In this document: positions 16,806-26,673 of the stretch, one piece after another
How the letters are laid out: every line of letters begins with the position of its first letter
How positions within the stretch are numbered: position 1 is the first letter of the stretch
Source: an uncultured Gammaproteobacteria bacterium
GTDB taxonomy: Bacteria; Pseudomonadota; Gammaproteobacteria; Eutrophobiales; Eutrophobiaceae
NCBI GenBank assembly: GCA_958295485.1
Contig: OY282354.1
Coordinates: forward strand, 248,001 to 312,000
Direction: 5' to 3'
DNA: 64,000 nucleotides
The notes under the pieces: generated by a model
Seen by the model: the letters and a program-made list of their open reading frames with translations, nothing else
Databases searched by the model: none
Told to the model about the DNA's origin: nothing
Made by a program: the position numbers and the translations under genes

Positions 16806-17531
16806 ATGAACGTTTTATCCGCCCGCCACCTGTCCAAAGCATTTCGTTCACGGCAAGTTGTCCGCGATATCAGCTTGACCGTCAACAGCGGTGAAATTGT
16901 CGGCCTGCTGGGCCCCAACGGGGCGGGAAAAACCACCAGCTTTCATATGATAGTCGGGTTGGTCGCTTGTGACGAAGGCACGATACATTTGAATAATACG
17001 GAAATCGGCCTGTTGCCGATGGAAAAACGGGCGCGCCTGGGGTTGGGGTACCTGCCCCAGGAATCTTCCATTTTTCGCAAGCTGACCGTGGAAGAAAATA
17101 TCATGGCCATCCTGGAAATACGAAAAAATTTGACCCTGGGCGAGGCCAGGAAACGACTGGAAGTATTGCTGCATGAGTTTCACGTGTCACACCTGCGCGA
17201 CAGTTTAGGCATGAGTTTATCCGGTGGTGAGCGGCGGCGCGTCGAGATTGCCCGGGCCTTGGCCATCGAACCGCAATTTTTACTGTTGGATGAACCTTTT
17301 GCGGGCATCGACCCCATTTCAATCAATGATATTCAGCGAATAACCGGCTACCTGCGTGAAAAAGGCATCGGCATCCTGATTACCGACCACAATGTATGGG
17401 AAACCCTGGGTTTTTGCGACCGGGTCTATATCGTCAACGACGGCGTGGTCCTGGCTGAAGGGACGCCGGACGAAATCCTGGCTAACGAGGATGTCCGGGA
17501 CGTTTATCTGGGCTTTGAATTCAGGTTATGA
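16806..17531 (+). CDS. lptB: LPS export ATP-binding protein LptB
   Basis: LptB is the cytoplasmic ABC ATPase powering LPS extraction and transport with LptF and LptG, which are not in the window. The 241-residue protein has Walker [12 protein letters not shown] near 38-48, signature [15 protein letters not shown], Walker [14 protein letters not shown] and the H-loop ITDHNV. A 49-base gap follows lptA. Confidence 0.96.
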   Translation: MNVLSARHLSKAFRSRQVVRDISLTVNSGEIVGLLGPNGAGKTTSFHMIVGLVACDEGTIHLNNTEIGLLPMEKRARLGLGYLPQESSIFRKLTVEENIMAILEIRKNLTLGEARKRLEVLLHEFHVSHLRDSLGMSLSGGERRRVEIARALAIEPQFLLLDEPFAGIDPISINDIQRITGYLREKGIGILITDHNVWETLGFCDRVYIVNDGVVLAEGTPDEILANEDVRDVYLGFEFRL

Positions 17532-17582
17532 TTTATACGATTATTGCAGTGTGACCCGGTTTTTTACGCTACACTTCAGGTT

Positions 17583-19046
17583 ATGAAGCAGTCTTTGCAG
17601 TTAAAATCAAGCCAGAGCCTGACCATGACGCCGCAATTGCAGCAGGCCATAAGGCTGTTGCAATTATCCAGTCTGGAGCTGGGCCTGGAAATTCAGGGAG
17701 CGCTGGATTCCAATATGATGTTGGAACTGGATGAAGATGATACAACCGAAATCCCCGAACGAATCGAGGCGCCGGGGGCGGATCTTGAACCTGAGGGAGC
17801 GGAACTCGCGGAACCTGCGGAACCTTTGGAAAACAATGAGATACCTGAAGATTTGCCCGTGGACACGGCGTGGGAAGATATCTATGGCTCTACAGTCGAT
17901 TATTCCCGCGGCGCCGACCTTGTTGAATATAACGGCTATGAATACGGGGACAACAATGAAAAAAATCTTCGTCATCACCTGCTCTGGCAACTTAACCTGA
18001 CAACGGCTTCCGTCACTGACAAGGCAATCGCCATTACCCTGATTGACGCGATCAATGATGATGGTTATTTGACCTCCAGCCTGGAAGAGATTCAAGCCTC
18101 CCTGGCCGCTGACCTGACCGTTGAACCGGAAGAGATCGAGGCCGTATTGCACATGCTTCAGGCTATGGACCCTGCCGGCGTCGCCGCCCGCGACCCGGCT
18201 GAGTGCCTGAGCCTGCAACTTGCCCAGTTGGACCCTGACACACCCTGGTTAAGCGAAGCCGGACAACTGGTTGACCAACACCTTCAATTACTTGCGGCCC
18301 ACGATTACAAACAGTTGATGAAACGCATGAAACTCGAGCGCGATGAACTGCAACAGGTGATTGAACTGATTCAATCCATGGATCCGCGCCCGGGCAATCA
18401 GGTGCAGGAAAGCCCTACAGAATACGTGACGCCCGATGTGCTTGTGAAAAAAGTAAAGGGCGCCTGGAAGGTGGAACTCAATATCGACGCAACACCCCAA
18501 TTGCGCATTAATACAGGCTACGCCGGCATGATTCGCCGCGCGGATAACAGCGACGATAACACCTCGCTTAAAAATCACTTGCAGGAAGCCAAGTGGTTTA
18601 TTAAAAGCCTGCAAAGTCGAAGCGAGACGCTGTTGCGCGTTGCAACCAGTATCGTCGAAAGACAGCGGGCATTCCTGGAATATGGTGACGAAGCAATGAA
18701 ACCGCTGGTATTGCATGACATAGCTGAAAGCCTGGATCTACACGAATCGACGATCTCCCGCGTAACCACCAAAAAGTATATGCATACTCCCAGGGGAATC
18801 TTTGAATTAAAATACTTTTTTTCAAGTCACGTCAACACGGAGCACGGCGAAGGTTGTTCCTCGACGGCGATTCGCGCCTTAATCAAAAAACTCGTCCGGG
18901 CCGAAAAATCGGAAAAGCCGTTAAGTGACAACAAAATCGCCGAGTTGTTATCCAGGCAAGGCATCAAAGTCGCCCGCAGGACAATTGCAAAATATCGTGA
19001 AGCCTTGTCGATTCCCCCCTCGAGCGAGAGAAAAAGGTTGGTCTGA
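17583..19046 (+). CDS. rpoN: RNA polymerase sigma-54 factor RpoN
   Basis: RpoN directs polymerase to -24/-12 promoters activated by AAA+ enhancer-binding proteins. From the ATG at 17583 it is 487 residues: Gln-rich region I ([20 protein letters not shown]), acidic region II (about 50-110), core-binding and HTH regions, and the C-terminal RpoN box [10 protein letters not shown] near 465. An upstream ATG at 17544 adds 13 non-family residues. Confidence 0.96.
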   Translation: MKQSLQLKSSQSLTMTPQLQQAIRLLQLSSLELGLEIQGALDSNMMLELDEDDTTEIPERIEAPGADLEPEGAELAEPAEPLENNEIPEDLPVDTAWEDIYGSTVDYSRGADLVEYNGYEYGDNNEKNLRHHLLWQLNLTTASVTDKAIAITLIDAINDDGYLTSSLEEIQASLAADLTVEPEEIEAVLHMLQAMDPAGVAARDPAECLSLQLAQLDPDTPWLSEAGQLVDQHLQLLAAHDYKQLMKRMKLERDELQQVIELIQSMDPRPGNQVQESPTEYVTPDVLVKKVKGAWKVELNIDATPQLRINTGYAGMIRRADNSDDNTSLKNHLQEAKWFIKSLQSRSETLLRVATSIVERQRAFLEYGDEAMKPLVLHDIAESLDLHESTISRVTTKKYMHTPRGIFELKYFFSSHVNTEHGEGCSSTAIRALIKKLVRAEKSEKPLSDNKIAELLSRQGIKVARRTIAKYREALSIPPSSERKRLV

Positions 19047-19147
19047 ACCGCATATCGCAACCATTAATGAGATACGCGGATTAAGAAAACCCTGACTTAA
19101 TCAGAAGTTTCTGCATAATTTAACGTTGAACCTGGATCGAGAATAAT

Positions 19148-19441
19148 ATGCAAATTAACCTTGCCGGCCGTCAGTTGGAAATTACCCCCGCCCTTCGCGC
19201 TTATGTCGAGACAAAACTGCGTCGAATCGAGCGACATTTTGATCACGTCACTACTGCGCATGTCGTATTGACGGTTGAAAAAGAACGGAAAAAAGCAGAA
19301 GCGACCATCCATGTAAGCCGTGGTAATTTATTCGCTGACGCCGAGCATAACAATATGTATGCGGCTATTGACAGACTAATGGACAAACTCGACAGACAAG
19401 TCAAAAAACACAAGGAAAAATTGTCAGACCACCGGGGATGA
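19148..19441 (+). CDS. hpf: ribosome hibernation promoting factor HPF (short form)
   Basis: A 97-residue short HPF/YfiA-family protein that binds the 30S decoding site and promotes inactive 100S ribosomes in slow growth. The family pattern MQINLAGRQLEITPALR and the C-terminal DRLMDKLDRQVKKHKEKL are visible. Lack of a C-terminal dimerisation domain marks the short form. It sits 101 bases after rpoN, as in E. coli, and its stop overlaps a possible ptsN start (ATGA). Confidence 0.93.
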   Translation: MQINLAGRQLEITPALRAYVETKLRRIERHFDHVTTAHVVLTVEKERKKAEATIHVSRGNLFADAEHNNMYAAIDRLMDKLDRQVKKHKEKLSDHRG

Positions 19442-19491
19442 TTTTTCCGGCGCAGCCGCAGAATCCGGAGCAGAAGCAACTAAAATCATCA

Positions 19492-19938
19492 ATGCAAATA
19501 TCAGATATCCTGTCGGCCGACCGGGTCACGTGCAATATTAATATCGCCAGTAAAAAGGCTGCTTTGGAAACCCTGTCAGGGTTACTCGCCGGCGCCAGTT
19601 CCAACCTGACTCAAGCAGAAGTCTTTCACAGTTTGTTAGCCAGGGAACGCCTGGGCGACACCGGTTTGGGTAATGGCATCGCCCTGCCTCACGGGCGGTT
19701 AAAGGACAGAAATTTCACGGTGGCCGCATTTATAAGATTAGCGAAGGGGATTGATTACGATGCGCTCGACCAACAACCGGTTGACTTGATGTTTGCCTTG
19801 CTGGTTCCGGAAAATTCCACCGACGAACATTTGCAAATACTGGCAAAGCTGGCCGAAATGTTCAGTAAACCGGAGCTCCTGGCGCAACTCAGGGAGGAAA
19901 ACTCCAATGATACAATTTATGATTTACTGACCAGCTGA
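19492..19938 (+). CDS. ptsN: nitrogen-regulatory PTS EIIA component PtsN
   Basis: PtsN (EIIA-Ntr) is the terminal phosphoacceptor of the regulatory PTS and controls potassium and other responses. From the ATG at 19492 it has 148 residues beginning MQISDILSADRV; the active His is in GIALPHGRL near 65. A longer start at 19438, overlapping the hpf stop by four bases, adds 18 residues and may be used through translational coupling; neither start has a well-spaced ribosome-binding site. Confidence 0.92.
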   Translation: MQISDILSADRVTCNINIASKKAALETLSGLLAGASSNLTQAEVFHSLLARERLGDTGLGNGIALPHGRLKDRNFTVAAFIRLAKGIDYDALDQQPVDLMFALLVPENSTDEHLQILAKLAEMFSKPELLAQLREENSNDTIYDLLTS

Positions 19939-19941
19939 CCC

Positions 19942-19971
19942 GCGTATTGCGCGAGCCGGCGCGCGATACGC
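19942..19971 (+). repeat. strong hairpin between ptsN and the HPr gene
   Basis: GCGTATTGCGCG (19942-19953) pairs at 11 of 12 positions with CGCGCGATACGC (19960-19971) around a six-base loop. It lies just after the ptsN stop, with no T-run. In the corresponding place many relatives have rapZ, so it may be an RNA-processing or stability element, or a deletion scar. Confidence 0.55.
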
Positions 19972-20012
19972 CGGCCCGCAGCAGGTCGACGGCCGTAATC
20001 ATCTTTGTCGCA

Positions 20013-20282
20013 ATGCGGAAAAAAACCGTTACCATTATCAACAAATTGGGCCTGCATGCCCGTGCCGCCGCGCAGTTTGTGCAATCGGCGGCGGCATTCG
20101 AAGCTGATATTGACGTGACTGCGAACGGAAAAATCGTCAATGGCAAGAGTATCATGGGATTAATGATGCTCGCGGTGGCAAAAGGAACGACAATAGAGCT
20201 GACGATCAGCGGCCGCGATGAAGAAGAGGCAATGATGTCACTGGAAAAATTGATACTCCAGCGGTTTGGGGAAGAAGAATGA
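20013..20282 (+). CDS. ptsH: HPr-family phosphocarrier protein (Npr/PtsH)
   Basis: An 89-residue HPr that relays phosphate from enzyme I to EIIA. The catalytic His is in NKLGLHARAA near residue 15 and the regulatory Ser region is GKSIMGLMML near 46. The start at 20013 is chosen because the upstream 22 codons of the longer frame are Arg/Pro-rich and non-family. No HPr kinase (hprK) is nearby. The stop overlaps ptsI by four bases (ATGA). Confidence 0.94.
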   Translation: MRKKTVTIINKLGLHARAAAQFVQSAAAFEADIDVTANGKIVNGKSIMGLMMLAVAKGTTIELTISGRDEEEAMMSLEKLILQRFGEEE

Positions 20283-22012
20283 CCGTGGCGCTGCACGGCA
20301 TGGGAGTTTCCCGCGGGATAGCCATCGGACCTGTGCATATCGTTGAACGCGATCGGATCGATATTCCTGAATACTATATCAAGGACGGCCAGGTTGAAGC
20401 TGAGTCACAGCGTCTCAATGAAGCCGTCACACAGGCCAAGCAGCAATTAAGAGCCATTCGCGAACATATTCCCGCAACCATTTCTTCTGATATTGCCGCC
20501 TTTATAGATACACACCTGCTGATGCTCGAGGACTCTGCCTTGACCCATGAGCCGTTGAGACTGATACAGGCGGCCAGGCACAACGCCGAGTGGGCCTTGA
20601 AGCTGCAACGGGATGCCTTGGTCAGCGTGTTTGAGGAAATGGACGACGCCTATCTGCGCACGCGTAAAGACGATGTAGACCACGTCGTTAATCGCATTCA
20701 CAGGATATTGCTAAAACAGAAACCATTAAGACACGAAGAACCCGACAGCCGTCTGAGCGGATATATCGTCATCGCTGATGACCTGGCGCCGGCCGACACG
20801 GTGCTGATGCAACACCACGGCATCGTCGCCTTTGCTACTGAATACGGCGGCCCCACTTCACACACCGCGATCCTTGCCCGAAGCCTGGCGATCCCGGCGA
20901 TAATCAGCTTACATGAAGCCAGGCGATTTCTCCGCCAGGATGACCTGGTGATCATTGATGGAAACACTGGCGTCATATTAGTCGACCCCGATAAGCTCAG
21001 TCTCCGCTACTACCGGCAACAACAAGAAGAGGATAAAAAATACTATTCGAGCCTGGTTCAACTGAAAGGGGCGCCGGCGAAAACCCTGGATGGCGTGCTC
21101 ATTGAATTACAGGCAAACATCGAGCTGCCCCAGGATTTCGAAATTGTCAGACAGGTTGGCGCCAGTGGCGTTGGTTTATATCGGACAGAATTCTTGTATA
21201 TGAACCGCGAGTCGCCCCCGGGGGAAGATGAGCATTACGAAACTTACCTGGCGGTGCTTGAAAAGATGCAGGGCCTGCCCTTGACGATTCGAACGCTGGA
21301 TCTTGGCGCTGATAAACAAGTGGACGGCGGCCGGCAAACCGGCCCGGTCCAGTCAAACCCCGCGCTCGGTTTGCGGGCCGTGCGTTTATGTTTAAAAGAA
21401 CCGGCATTATTTCGCCCGCAGCTAAGGGCTATCTTACGCGCTTCCGCGCACGGCGATGTCCGGCTCATGATCCCCATGTTGTCAAACATACAGGAAACCC
21501 GGCAAGTCCTGGAAATAATAGAAGAAATCAAGGAGGAATTAACGAAACAACAAGTGAAATTTGATGAGAATATCCCCGTGGGCGCTATGGTTGAAGTGCC
21601 GGCGGCGGCCATCTGCGCGGATATTTTCGCGGCGCAGCTGGACTTCCTGTCAATAGGCACAAACGATTTAATTCAATACACCGTCGCCATCGATCGCGTC
21701 AACGACGAAGTCAATTATCTCTATGACCCCCTGCACCCGGCCGTATTAAGACTGATACAGACCACGCTGGCGGCAGGGATAAGGGCAAAAATTCCGGTCG
21801 CCATGTGCGGTGAGATGGCGGGCGACAACAAACATACAAAACTGTTGCTGGGGTTGGGGTTGCGTGAATTCAGCGTACATCCGGCCTATTTGCTCGAGGT
21901 CAAGAAAACCATCATCGAAAGTGATCTGGCCAGGTTGGTTCCCATCGCAGAAGCCGCTTTACAAGCCAAATCAGGCGCGGAAGTCGAAGAACTGTTAGCT
22001 CAATCCTTATGA
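20279..22012 (+). CDS. ptsI: phosphoenolpyruvate-protein phosphotransferase (enzyme I)
   Basis: Enzyme I autophosphorylates from PEP and charges HPr. The 577-residue protein has canonical EI length with no GAF domain, unlike PtsP. The phospho-His is in GGPTSHTAILARS near residue 190. The C-terminal PEP-binding barrel shows GLYRTEFLYM, RTLDLGADK, SIGTNDLIQYT and the catalytic Cys in VAMCGEMAG. No sugar permease is encoded nearby, which suggests a regulatory PTS. Confidence 0.95.
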   Translation: MTVALHGMGVSRGIAIGPVHIVERDRIDIPEYYIKDGQVEAESQRLNEAVTQAKQQLRAIREHIPATISSDIAAFIDTHLLMLEDSALTHEPLRLIQAARHNAEWALKLQRDALVSVFEEMDDAYLRTRKDDVDHVVNRIHRILLKQKPLRHEEPDSRLSGYIVIADDLAPADTVLMQHHGIVAFATEYGGPTSHTAILARSLAIPAIISLHEARRFLRQDDLVIIDGNTGVILVDPDKLSLRYYRQQQEEDKKYYSSLVQLKGAPAKTLDGVLIELQANIELPQDFEIVRQVGASGVGLYRTEFLYMNRESPPGEDEHYETYLAVLEKMQGLPLTIRTLDLGADKQVDGGRQTGPVQSNPALGLRAVRLCLKEPALFRPQLRAILRASAHGDVRLMIPMLSNIQETRQVLEIIEEIKEELTKQQVKFDENIPVGAMVEVPAAAICADIFAAQLDFLSIGTNDLIQYTVAIDRVNDEVNYLYDPLHPAVLRLIQTTLAAGIRAKIPVAMCGEMAGDNKHTKLLLGLGLREFSVHPAYLLEVKKTIIESDLARLVPIAEAALQAKSGAEVEELLAQSL

Positions 22013-23349
22013 CCATGAACGAGCTGTCCCGGCAAGAAATACTGCTTCAACGCCTGGAGGAAGAGAACTTTGACCAGGTAAGGTCCATGCTGGCGTCTTT
22101 TCATCCCTCCGAAATAGCCGACCTGTTGGAGAGCCTGCCCGGGAAATCAAGAAGGCTGTTGTGGGAGTTGGTCGACCGGGAGATTGAAGGTGACGTGTTG
22201 TCTGACGTTCAAGACGCCGTCAGGGCCGGCCTGCTTGAACAGATGCAGCCCCGGGAAGTGGCCGAGGTCACCAAGGACCTGGATACGGATGACGCCGCTG
22301 ACATATTGCAAGACCTGCCCGAAGCTGTCATCGACAGCGTATTGCTGTCCATGGATGCGCAAAACCGGGAACGCATTGCATCGGCGCTGTCTTATCCGGA
22401 AGACACGGCCGGCGGCTTGATGGATATCGACGTAGTCTCCGTGCGCGCGGATGTATCGCTGGATGTCGTAGCCCGTTACCTGCGGCAATTGGGCCAGGTC
22501 CCCGAACACACTGACAGCCTGATCGTCGTAGACCGGGAAAACCGGTACCTGGGGCTGCTGTCACTCGCCGGCGTACTGGTCAACAAACCGGAAGACAGCG
22601 TAGGTGAACACATGTCCAAGCGGGCCGGCATCCCCGCCGACACCCCGGCGACCGGGGTGGCGCGCATCTTCGAACAGCGGGACCTGCTGTCCGCGGCGGT
22701 GTTGGACGGCGACGATAAACTCCTGGGCAGAATCACCGTTGACGACGTGGTAGACGTCATCCAGGAAAAAGCGGAGCAAACCGTGCGCAACATGGCCGGC
22801 CTGGGCGAAGACGATATGTTTGCCTCGGTGCTGACCAGCACCCGGCGCCGCGCGGCCTGGCTGGGCGTGAGCCTGCTTACCGCGTTTCTCGCCGCCTGGG
22901 TGATCGGCCGCTTCGAGGCGACCATACAACAACTGGTGGCCTTGGCCATCCTCATGCCTATCGTCGCCGCCATGGGCGGGATCGCCGGCAGTCAGACCCT
23001 GACCGTCGCTATCCGTGGCCTGGCATTGGGCCAAATCTCCAGGCAAAACGCCGGGCCGCTCATACTGAAGGAACTCAGGGTCGGATTATTCAATGGCGCC
23101 ATATTGGCGACGGTTGTCGCCGTCGTCGCCACCCTGTGGTTTGATGATCAGGGACTTGGGATAATCATCTGGTTGGCAATGATAATCAACCTGACCATCG
23201 CCGCCCTGGCCGGCGCCGTCATCCCCCTGGCGCTGAAAAAACTGGGCGTTGACCCGGCGATTGCCGGCGGAGTCATCCTGATTACCATGACGGACGTGGT
23301 GGGCTTCATGACCTTCCTCGGCCTGGCCACCCTGTTCCTGCTACCCTGA
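22009..23349 (+). CDS. mgtE: magnesium transporter MgtE
   Basis: MgtE is a Mg2+-gated dimeric channel. The 446 residues comprise the N domain (about 1-130), two CBS domains (about 135-255) that sense cytosolic Mg2+, and five membrane helices (about 285-446) including the pore segment GGIAGSQTLTVAIRGLA and AGAVIPLALKKLGVDPA. The start overlaps the ptsI stop by four bases, giving tight coupling of a metal channel to a phosphorelay. Confidence 0.94.
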   Translation: MTMNELSRQEILLQRLEEENFDQVRSMLASFHPSEIADLLESLPGKSRRLLWELVDREIEGDVLSDVQDAVRAGLLEQMQPREVAEVTKDLDTDDAADILQDLPEAVIDSVLLSMDAQNRERIASALSYPEDTAGGLMDIDVVSVRADVSLDVVARYLRQLGQVPEHTDSLIVVDRENRYLGLLSLAGVLVNKPEDSVGEHMSKRAGIPADTPATGVARIFEQRDLLSAAVLDGDDKLLGRITVDDVVDVIQEKAEQTVRNMAGLGEDDMFASVLTSTRRRAAWLGVSLLTAFLAAWVIGRFEATIQQLVALAILMPIVAAMGGIAGSQTLTVAIRGLALGQISRQNAGPLILKELRVGLFNGAILATVVAVVATLWFDDQGLGIIIWLAMIINLTIAALAGAVIPLALKKLGVDPAIAGGVILITMTDVVGFMTFLGLATLFLLP

Positions 23350-23417
23350 TCCGCGAGCTGGGCAACATGAAAGTATGACTTTCAAATTATCCCTTGTTCA
23401 GCTATGGAAAATACTAA

Positions 23418-23762
23418 TCACCACTTGAATAATACCCACTGCGGCACCACAAAATCGTCGTAGATTTCGCTCATGCGGTTTTCCATTTGGCCGTCGCCGT
23501 CGCGGTCCACCAGGTAGTAGGACGGGCCGACCGCGGGCGTGACTTTCGTCATGTACAACCGGCCGTCCAGACGATATTCTTCAATAATGGCGTCATCCTT
23601 CCTGATAATGGTCACTTCCGGCTCTATGGCTTCACCGCTCTTCAGCGGGTCCGGCAGTTGCGGTGGCTTGGGTACGGGGGCCAGCTCTTCCTCCGAGTGC
23701 GTCTGCGCCCCGGCCGCGCTCACCAATAACAAGCTGAATAAATAAATACTAAGGTATCTCAT
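23418..23762 (-). CDS. DUF2782-family small exported protein
   Basis: The 114-residue protein has an N-terminal signal peptide (YLSIYLFSLLLVSAAGA, cleavage near AQT) and a short beta-rich domain with IIRKDDAIIEEYRLDGRLYM, PAVGPSYYLVDRDGDG and a C-terminal WVLFKW. This matches the DUF2782 family, usually found beside polA in Gammaproteobacteria. Function is unknown. It is divergent from polA. Confidence 0.85.
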   Translation of the reverse strand: MRYLSIYLFSLLLVSAAGAQTHSEEELAPVPKPPQLPDPLKSGEAIEPEVTIIRKDDAIIEEYRLDGRLYMTKVTPAVGPSYYLVDRDGDGQMENRMSEIYDDFVVPQWVLFKW

Positions 23763-23915
23763 GGTATCTGTCCTGAGTTTGATGTTTTAAGGGTTTCATC
23801 AATCACGTGCGCTTGGCTTCATTCTCGCTACGGCCAATAATAACCTGAAATCAGCTGCAGGGCATATGATTTTCGACGCTTTGGCCTGATTACGGGCGGG
23901 ATTTACATAAATGCC

Positions 23916-23945
23916 TTGGGAAGACGCCTGTAATTGCTTCATAAT
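23916..23945 (+). promoter_or_regulatory. possible sigma-70 promoter for polA
   Basis: TTGGGA (23916-23921) and CATAAT (23940-23945) are separated by 18 bases, and the ATG follows 28 bases later. Each box matches the consensus only in part. Confidence 0.4.
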
Positions 23946-23973
23946 GGCGCCGTTTATTCCACTGCGATAGATC

Positions 23974-26673
23974 ATGTCAAAGAAATCATTAGTGCTGGTG
24001 GATGGGTCCTACTACCTGTTCAGGGCCTATCATGCCATGCCGGGCCTCACCAACGCAAAAAATGAGCCGACGGGAGCCATTTACGGTGTCATTAACATGT
24101 TGCGCCGATTAATCAAGGACGAAAACCCGGATTATTTTGCCGTCGTTTTTGACGCCAAGGGAAAAAGTTTCCGGCACGATCTTTATCCCGAATATAAAGC
24201 CAACCGGCCACCCGCCCCGGCCGACCTGGTTGTTCAGATTGAACCCCTGCACGAGATCATCCGGGCCTTGGGCGTGCCCCTGCTGCTCATCGACGGCGTT
24301 GAAGCAGACGACGTGATTGCAACGCTGGCGACACTGGCGGCCAACGCCGGGATGGAGACCCTGATTTCCACCGGCGATAAGGACCTGGCCCAAATCGTTG
24401 ATGACAACATCCACCTGATCAATACCATGAACAATACGCGGTATGACCGCGCCGGCGTGATTGAAAAATACGGGGTGCCGCCGGAACGCATTGTCGATTA
24501 CCTGACCCTGGTCGGCGACAGCTCCGATAACGTGCCCGGCATTCCCAAGGTGGGCCCAAAAACCGCGGTCAAATGGCTTGGGGAACACGGCAGCCTGGAT
24601 GCGATCGTCGCAGTCGCAGACAGCTTTACCGGCAAGGTGGGAGAATATCTTCGGGAAAACCTGAGCCAGGTCCCCTTGAGCAAACAACTTGTGACCCTGA
24701 AAACCGACGTGCAGCTGGCTATCAGGCCGGAACAGTTACTCAGGACCGAACAAGACGAGAGCAAACTGAAAGCGCATTTTCAGAGGTGGGGCTTTCGCAG
24801 CTGGTTGCCTGAAATAACCGGGGAACAGTCCGCGCCGCCGGCCGGGGTTCGGGGAAATGAGGCCCCGGAAAATTATGCAACGATTTATACCGTCAAGCAG
24901 TTGGACCGGTGGCTGGACAAGTTAGCCGCGGCAGGGTTGTTTTCGCTTGACACGGAAACAACCGGCCTTGATTGCATGCAGGCCGAACTTGTCGGCCTTT
25001 CATTTTCAGTCAAGGCGGGCGAGGCGGCTTACGTGCCCCTCGCCCATGATTACCCCGGGGCGCCAAAACAAATATCACGAAAAAAAGCACTGGAAAAATT
25101 GCGGCCTTTGCTGGAATCGGAAAAAAATAAAAAAGTCGGCCAGAACCTGAAATACGATAAGAACATGCTGGCGAATTACGGCATTGAATTAAACGGCATC
25201 GCCCATGATTCAATGTTGCAATCCTACGTGTTGAACAGTACCGGCTCGCGCCATGATATGGACAGCCTGGCGGAAAAATACCTGGGGAAAACCACTACGC
25301 ACTACGAGGATATTGCCGGCAAAGGCGCCAGGCAGATATCCTTCAACCAGGCGCCGGTCGACAAGGCGGCTGCCTATGCGGCGGAGGACGCCGATATCAC
25401 CCTGCAGCTGCACCAGGCGCTTTGGCCGAAATTGGCCGGGGACCCAGGGCTGAAGAATCTCTACACGCAAATCGAAATGCCCTTGCTGGGCGTCATCGCG
25501 CAAATGGAGCGTCACGGAGTCGTCATCGATGCGAACATGCTGCTTAAACAAAGTTCGGAATTGACAAAGCGCATGCAGGGCCTGGAGGAGCAGGCTCATC
25601 ACCTTGCCGGGCAGTCTTTCAATATCGGTTCCCCCAAGCAAATACAAGGCATCCTCTATGACAAAATGCAGCTGCCGGTTTTGGCCAAGACGCCGAAAGG
25701 CCAACCTTCGACGGCGGAATCCGTCCTGCAGGAACTGGCCGCAAACCACGAACTACCCAGATTAATCCTCAAGCACCGGGGTTTGAACAAATTAAAATCG
25801 GGCTACACGGACCGCTTGCCTGAACAGGTCAATCCGGCCACCGGCCGCATCCACACCTCCTATCACCAGGCTGTCACAGCCACGGGCCGGCTGTCCTCCT
25901 CGGACCCCAACCTGCAAAACATTCCTATCCGCACGGAGGAAGGTAGAAAAATACGCCAGGCATTTATCGCCTCCCCCGGGGACGTATTGTTAGCCGCGGA
26001 TTATTCCCAGATTGAACTCCGGATCATGGCGCATTTATCCGCTGACGCAGCCCTGTTAGACGCCTTTGTCCGGGGCAAAGACATCCACCGGGCCACCGCG
26101 GCCGAGGTTTTTGCGGTGGATATGGATAATGTCAGCACAGAGCAACGCAGGGCGGCCAAAGCCATAAACTTCGGGCTGATTTACGGCATGTCGGCATTTG
26201 GCCTGGCCAGGCAACTGGGTATTGCAAGAAGCGCGGCAAAACTATATGTGGATAAATATTTTGAACGCTACCCGGCAGTAAAAGAATACATGGACTCCAC
26301 CCGCGCCGCCGCAAAAGAAGCCGGCTGCGTCGAGACCGTTTTCAAACGCCGGTTATACCTGCCTGATATCAACTCCCGAGACGCCGCCAGACGTCAATAT
26401 GCGGAGCGCACGGCGATAAATGCGCCGATGCAGGGAACGGCGGCCGATATCATAAAGCGGGCCATGATCGCCATTGATAAAAACCTGTTGCGGACCAACA
26501 ATGACATCAGGATGATCATGCAAGTACACGATGAACTTGTTTTCGAGGTGGCGGAATCCCAAGCCGCCAAATATGAAAAAGAAATAGACAAGTTAATGTC
26601 CGGCGCGGCAGAACTCAGGGTGCCGTTGCTCGTCGATATCGGCATCGGCAAAAACTGGGATGAAGCGCATTGA
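23974..26673 (+). CDS. polA: DNA polymerase I
   Basis: PolA fills gaps and removes Okazaki primers. The 899 residues form three domains: 5'-3' exonuclease (about 1-290; GDSSDNVPGIPKVGPKTA), 3'-5' proofreading exonuclease (about 310-490; FSLDTETTGLD retains the catalytic Asp and Glu), and polymerase (about 500-899; motif A DYSQIELRIMAHLS, motif B RRAAKAINFGLIYG, motif C QVHDELVFEV). All key residues seem intact. Confidence 0.97.
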   Translation: MSKKSLVLVDGSYYLFRAYHAMPGLTNAKNEPTGAIYGVINMLRRLIKDENPDYFAVVFDAKGKSFRHDLYPEYKANRPPAPADLVVQIEPLHEIIRALGVPLLLIDGVEADDVIATLATLAANAGMETLISTGDKDLAQIVDDNIHLINTMNNTRYDRAGVIEKYGVPPERIVDYLTLVGDSSDNVPGIPKVGPKTAVKWLGEHGSLDAIVAVADSFTGKVGEYLRENLSQVPLSKQLVTLKTDVQLAIRPEQLLRTEQDESKLKAHFQRWGFRSWLPEITGEQSAPPAGVRGNEAPENYATIYTVKQLDRWLDKLAAAGLFSLDTETTGLDCMQAELVGLSFSVKAGEAAYVPLAHDYPGAPKQISRKKALEKLRPLLESEKNKKVGQNLKYDKNMLANYGIELNGIAHDSMLQSYVLNSTGSRHDMDSLAEKYLGKTTTHYEDIAGKGARQISFNQAPVDKAAAYAAEDADITLQLHQALWPKLAGDPGLKNLYTQIEMPLLGVIAQMERHGVVIDANMLLKQSSELTKRMQGLEEQAHHLAGQSFNIGSPKQIQGILYDKMQLPVLAKTPKGQPSTAESVLQELAANHELPRLILKHRGLNKLKSGYTDRLPEQVNPATGRIHTSYHQAVTATGRLSSSDPNLQNIPIRTEEGRKIRQAFIASPGDVLLAADYSQIELRIMAHLSADAALLDAFVRGKDIHRATAAEVFAVDMDNVSTEQRRAAKAINFGLIYGMSAFGLARQLGIARSAAKLYVDKYFERYPAVKEYMDSTRAAAKEAGCVETVFKRRLYLPDINSRDAARRQYAERTAINAPMQGTAADIIKRAMIAIDKNLLRTNNDIRMIMQVHDELVFEVAESQAAKYEKEIDKLMSGAAELRVPLLVDIGIGKNWDEAH

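Noticed and set aside
23368-23384. TGAAAGT/ACTTTCA hairpin after mgtE as terminator
   Set aside because: The seven-base AT-rich stem lacks a T-run and is too weak to call.
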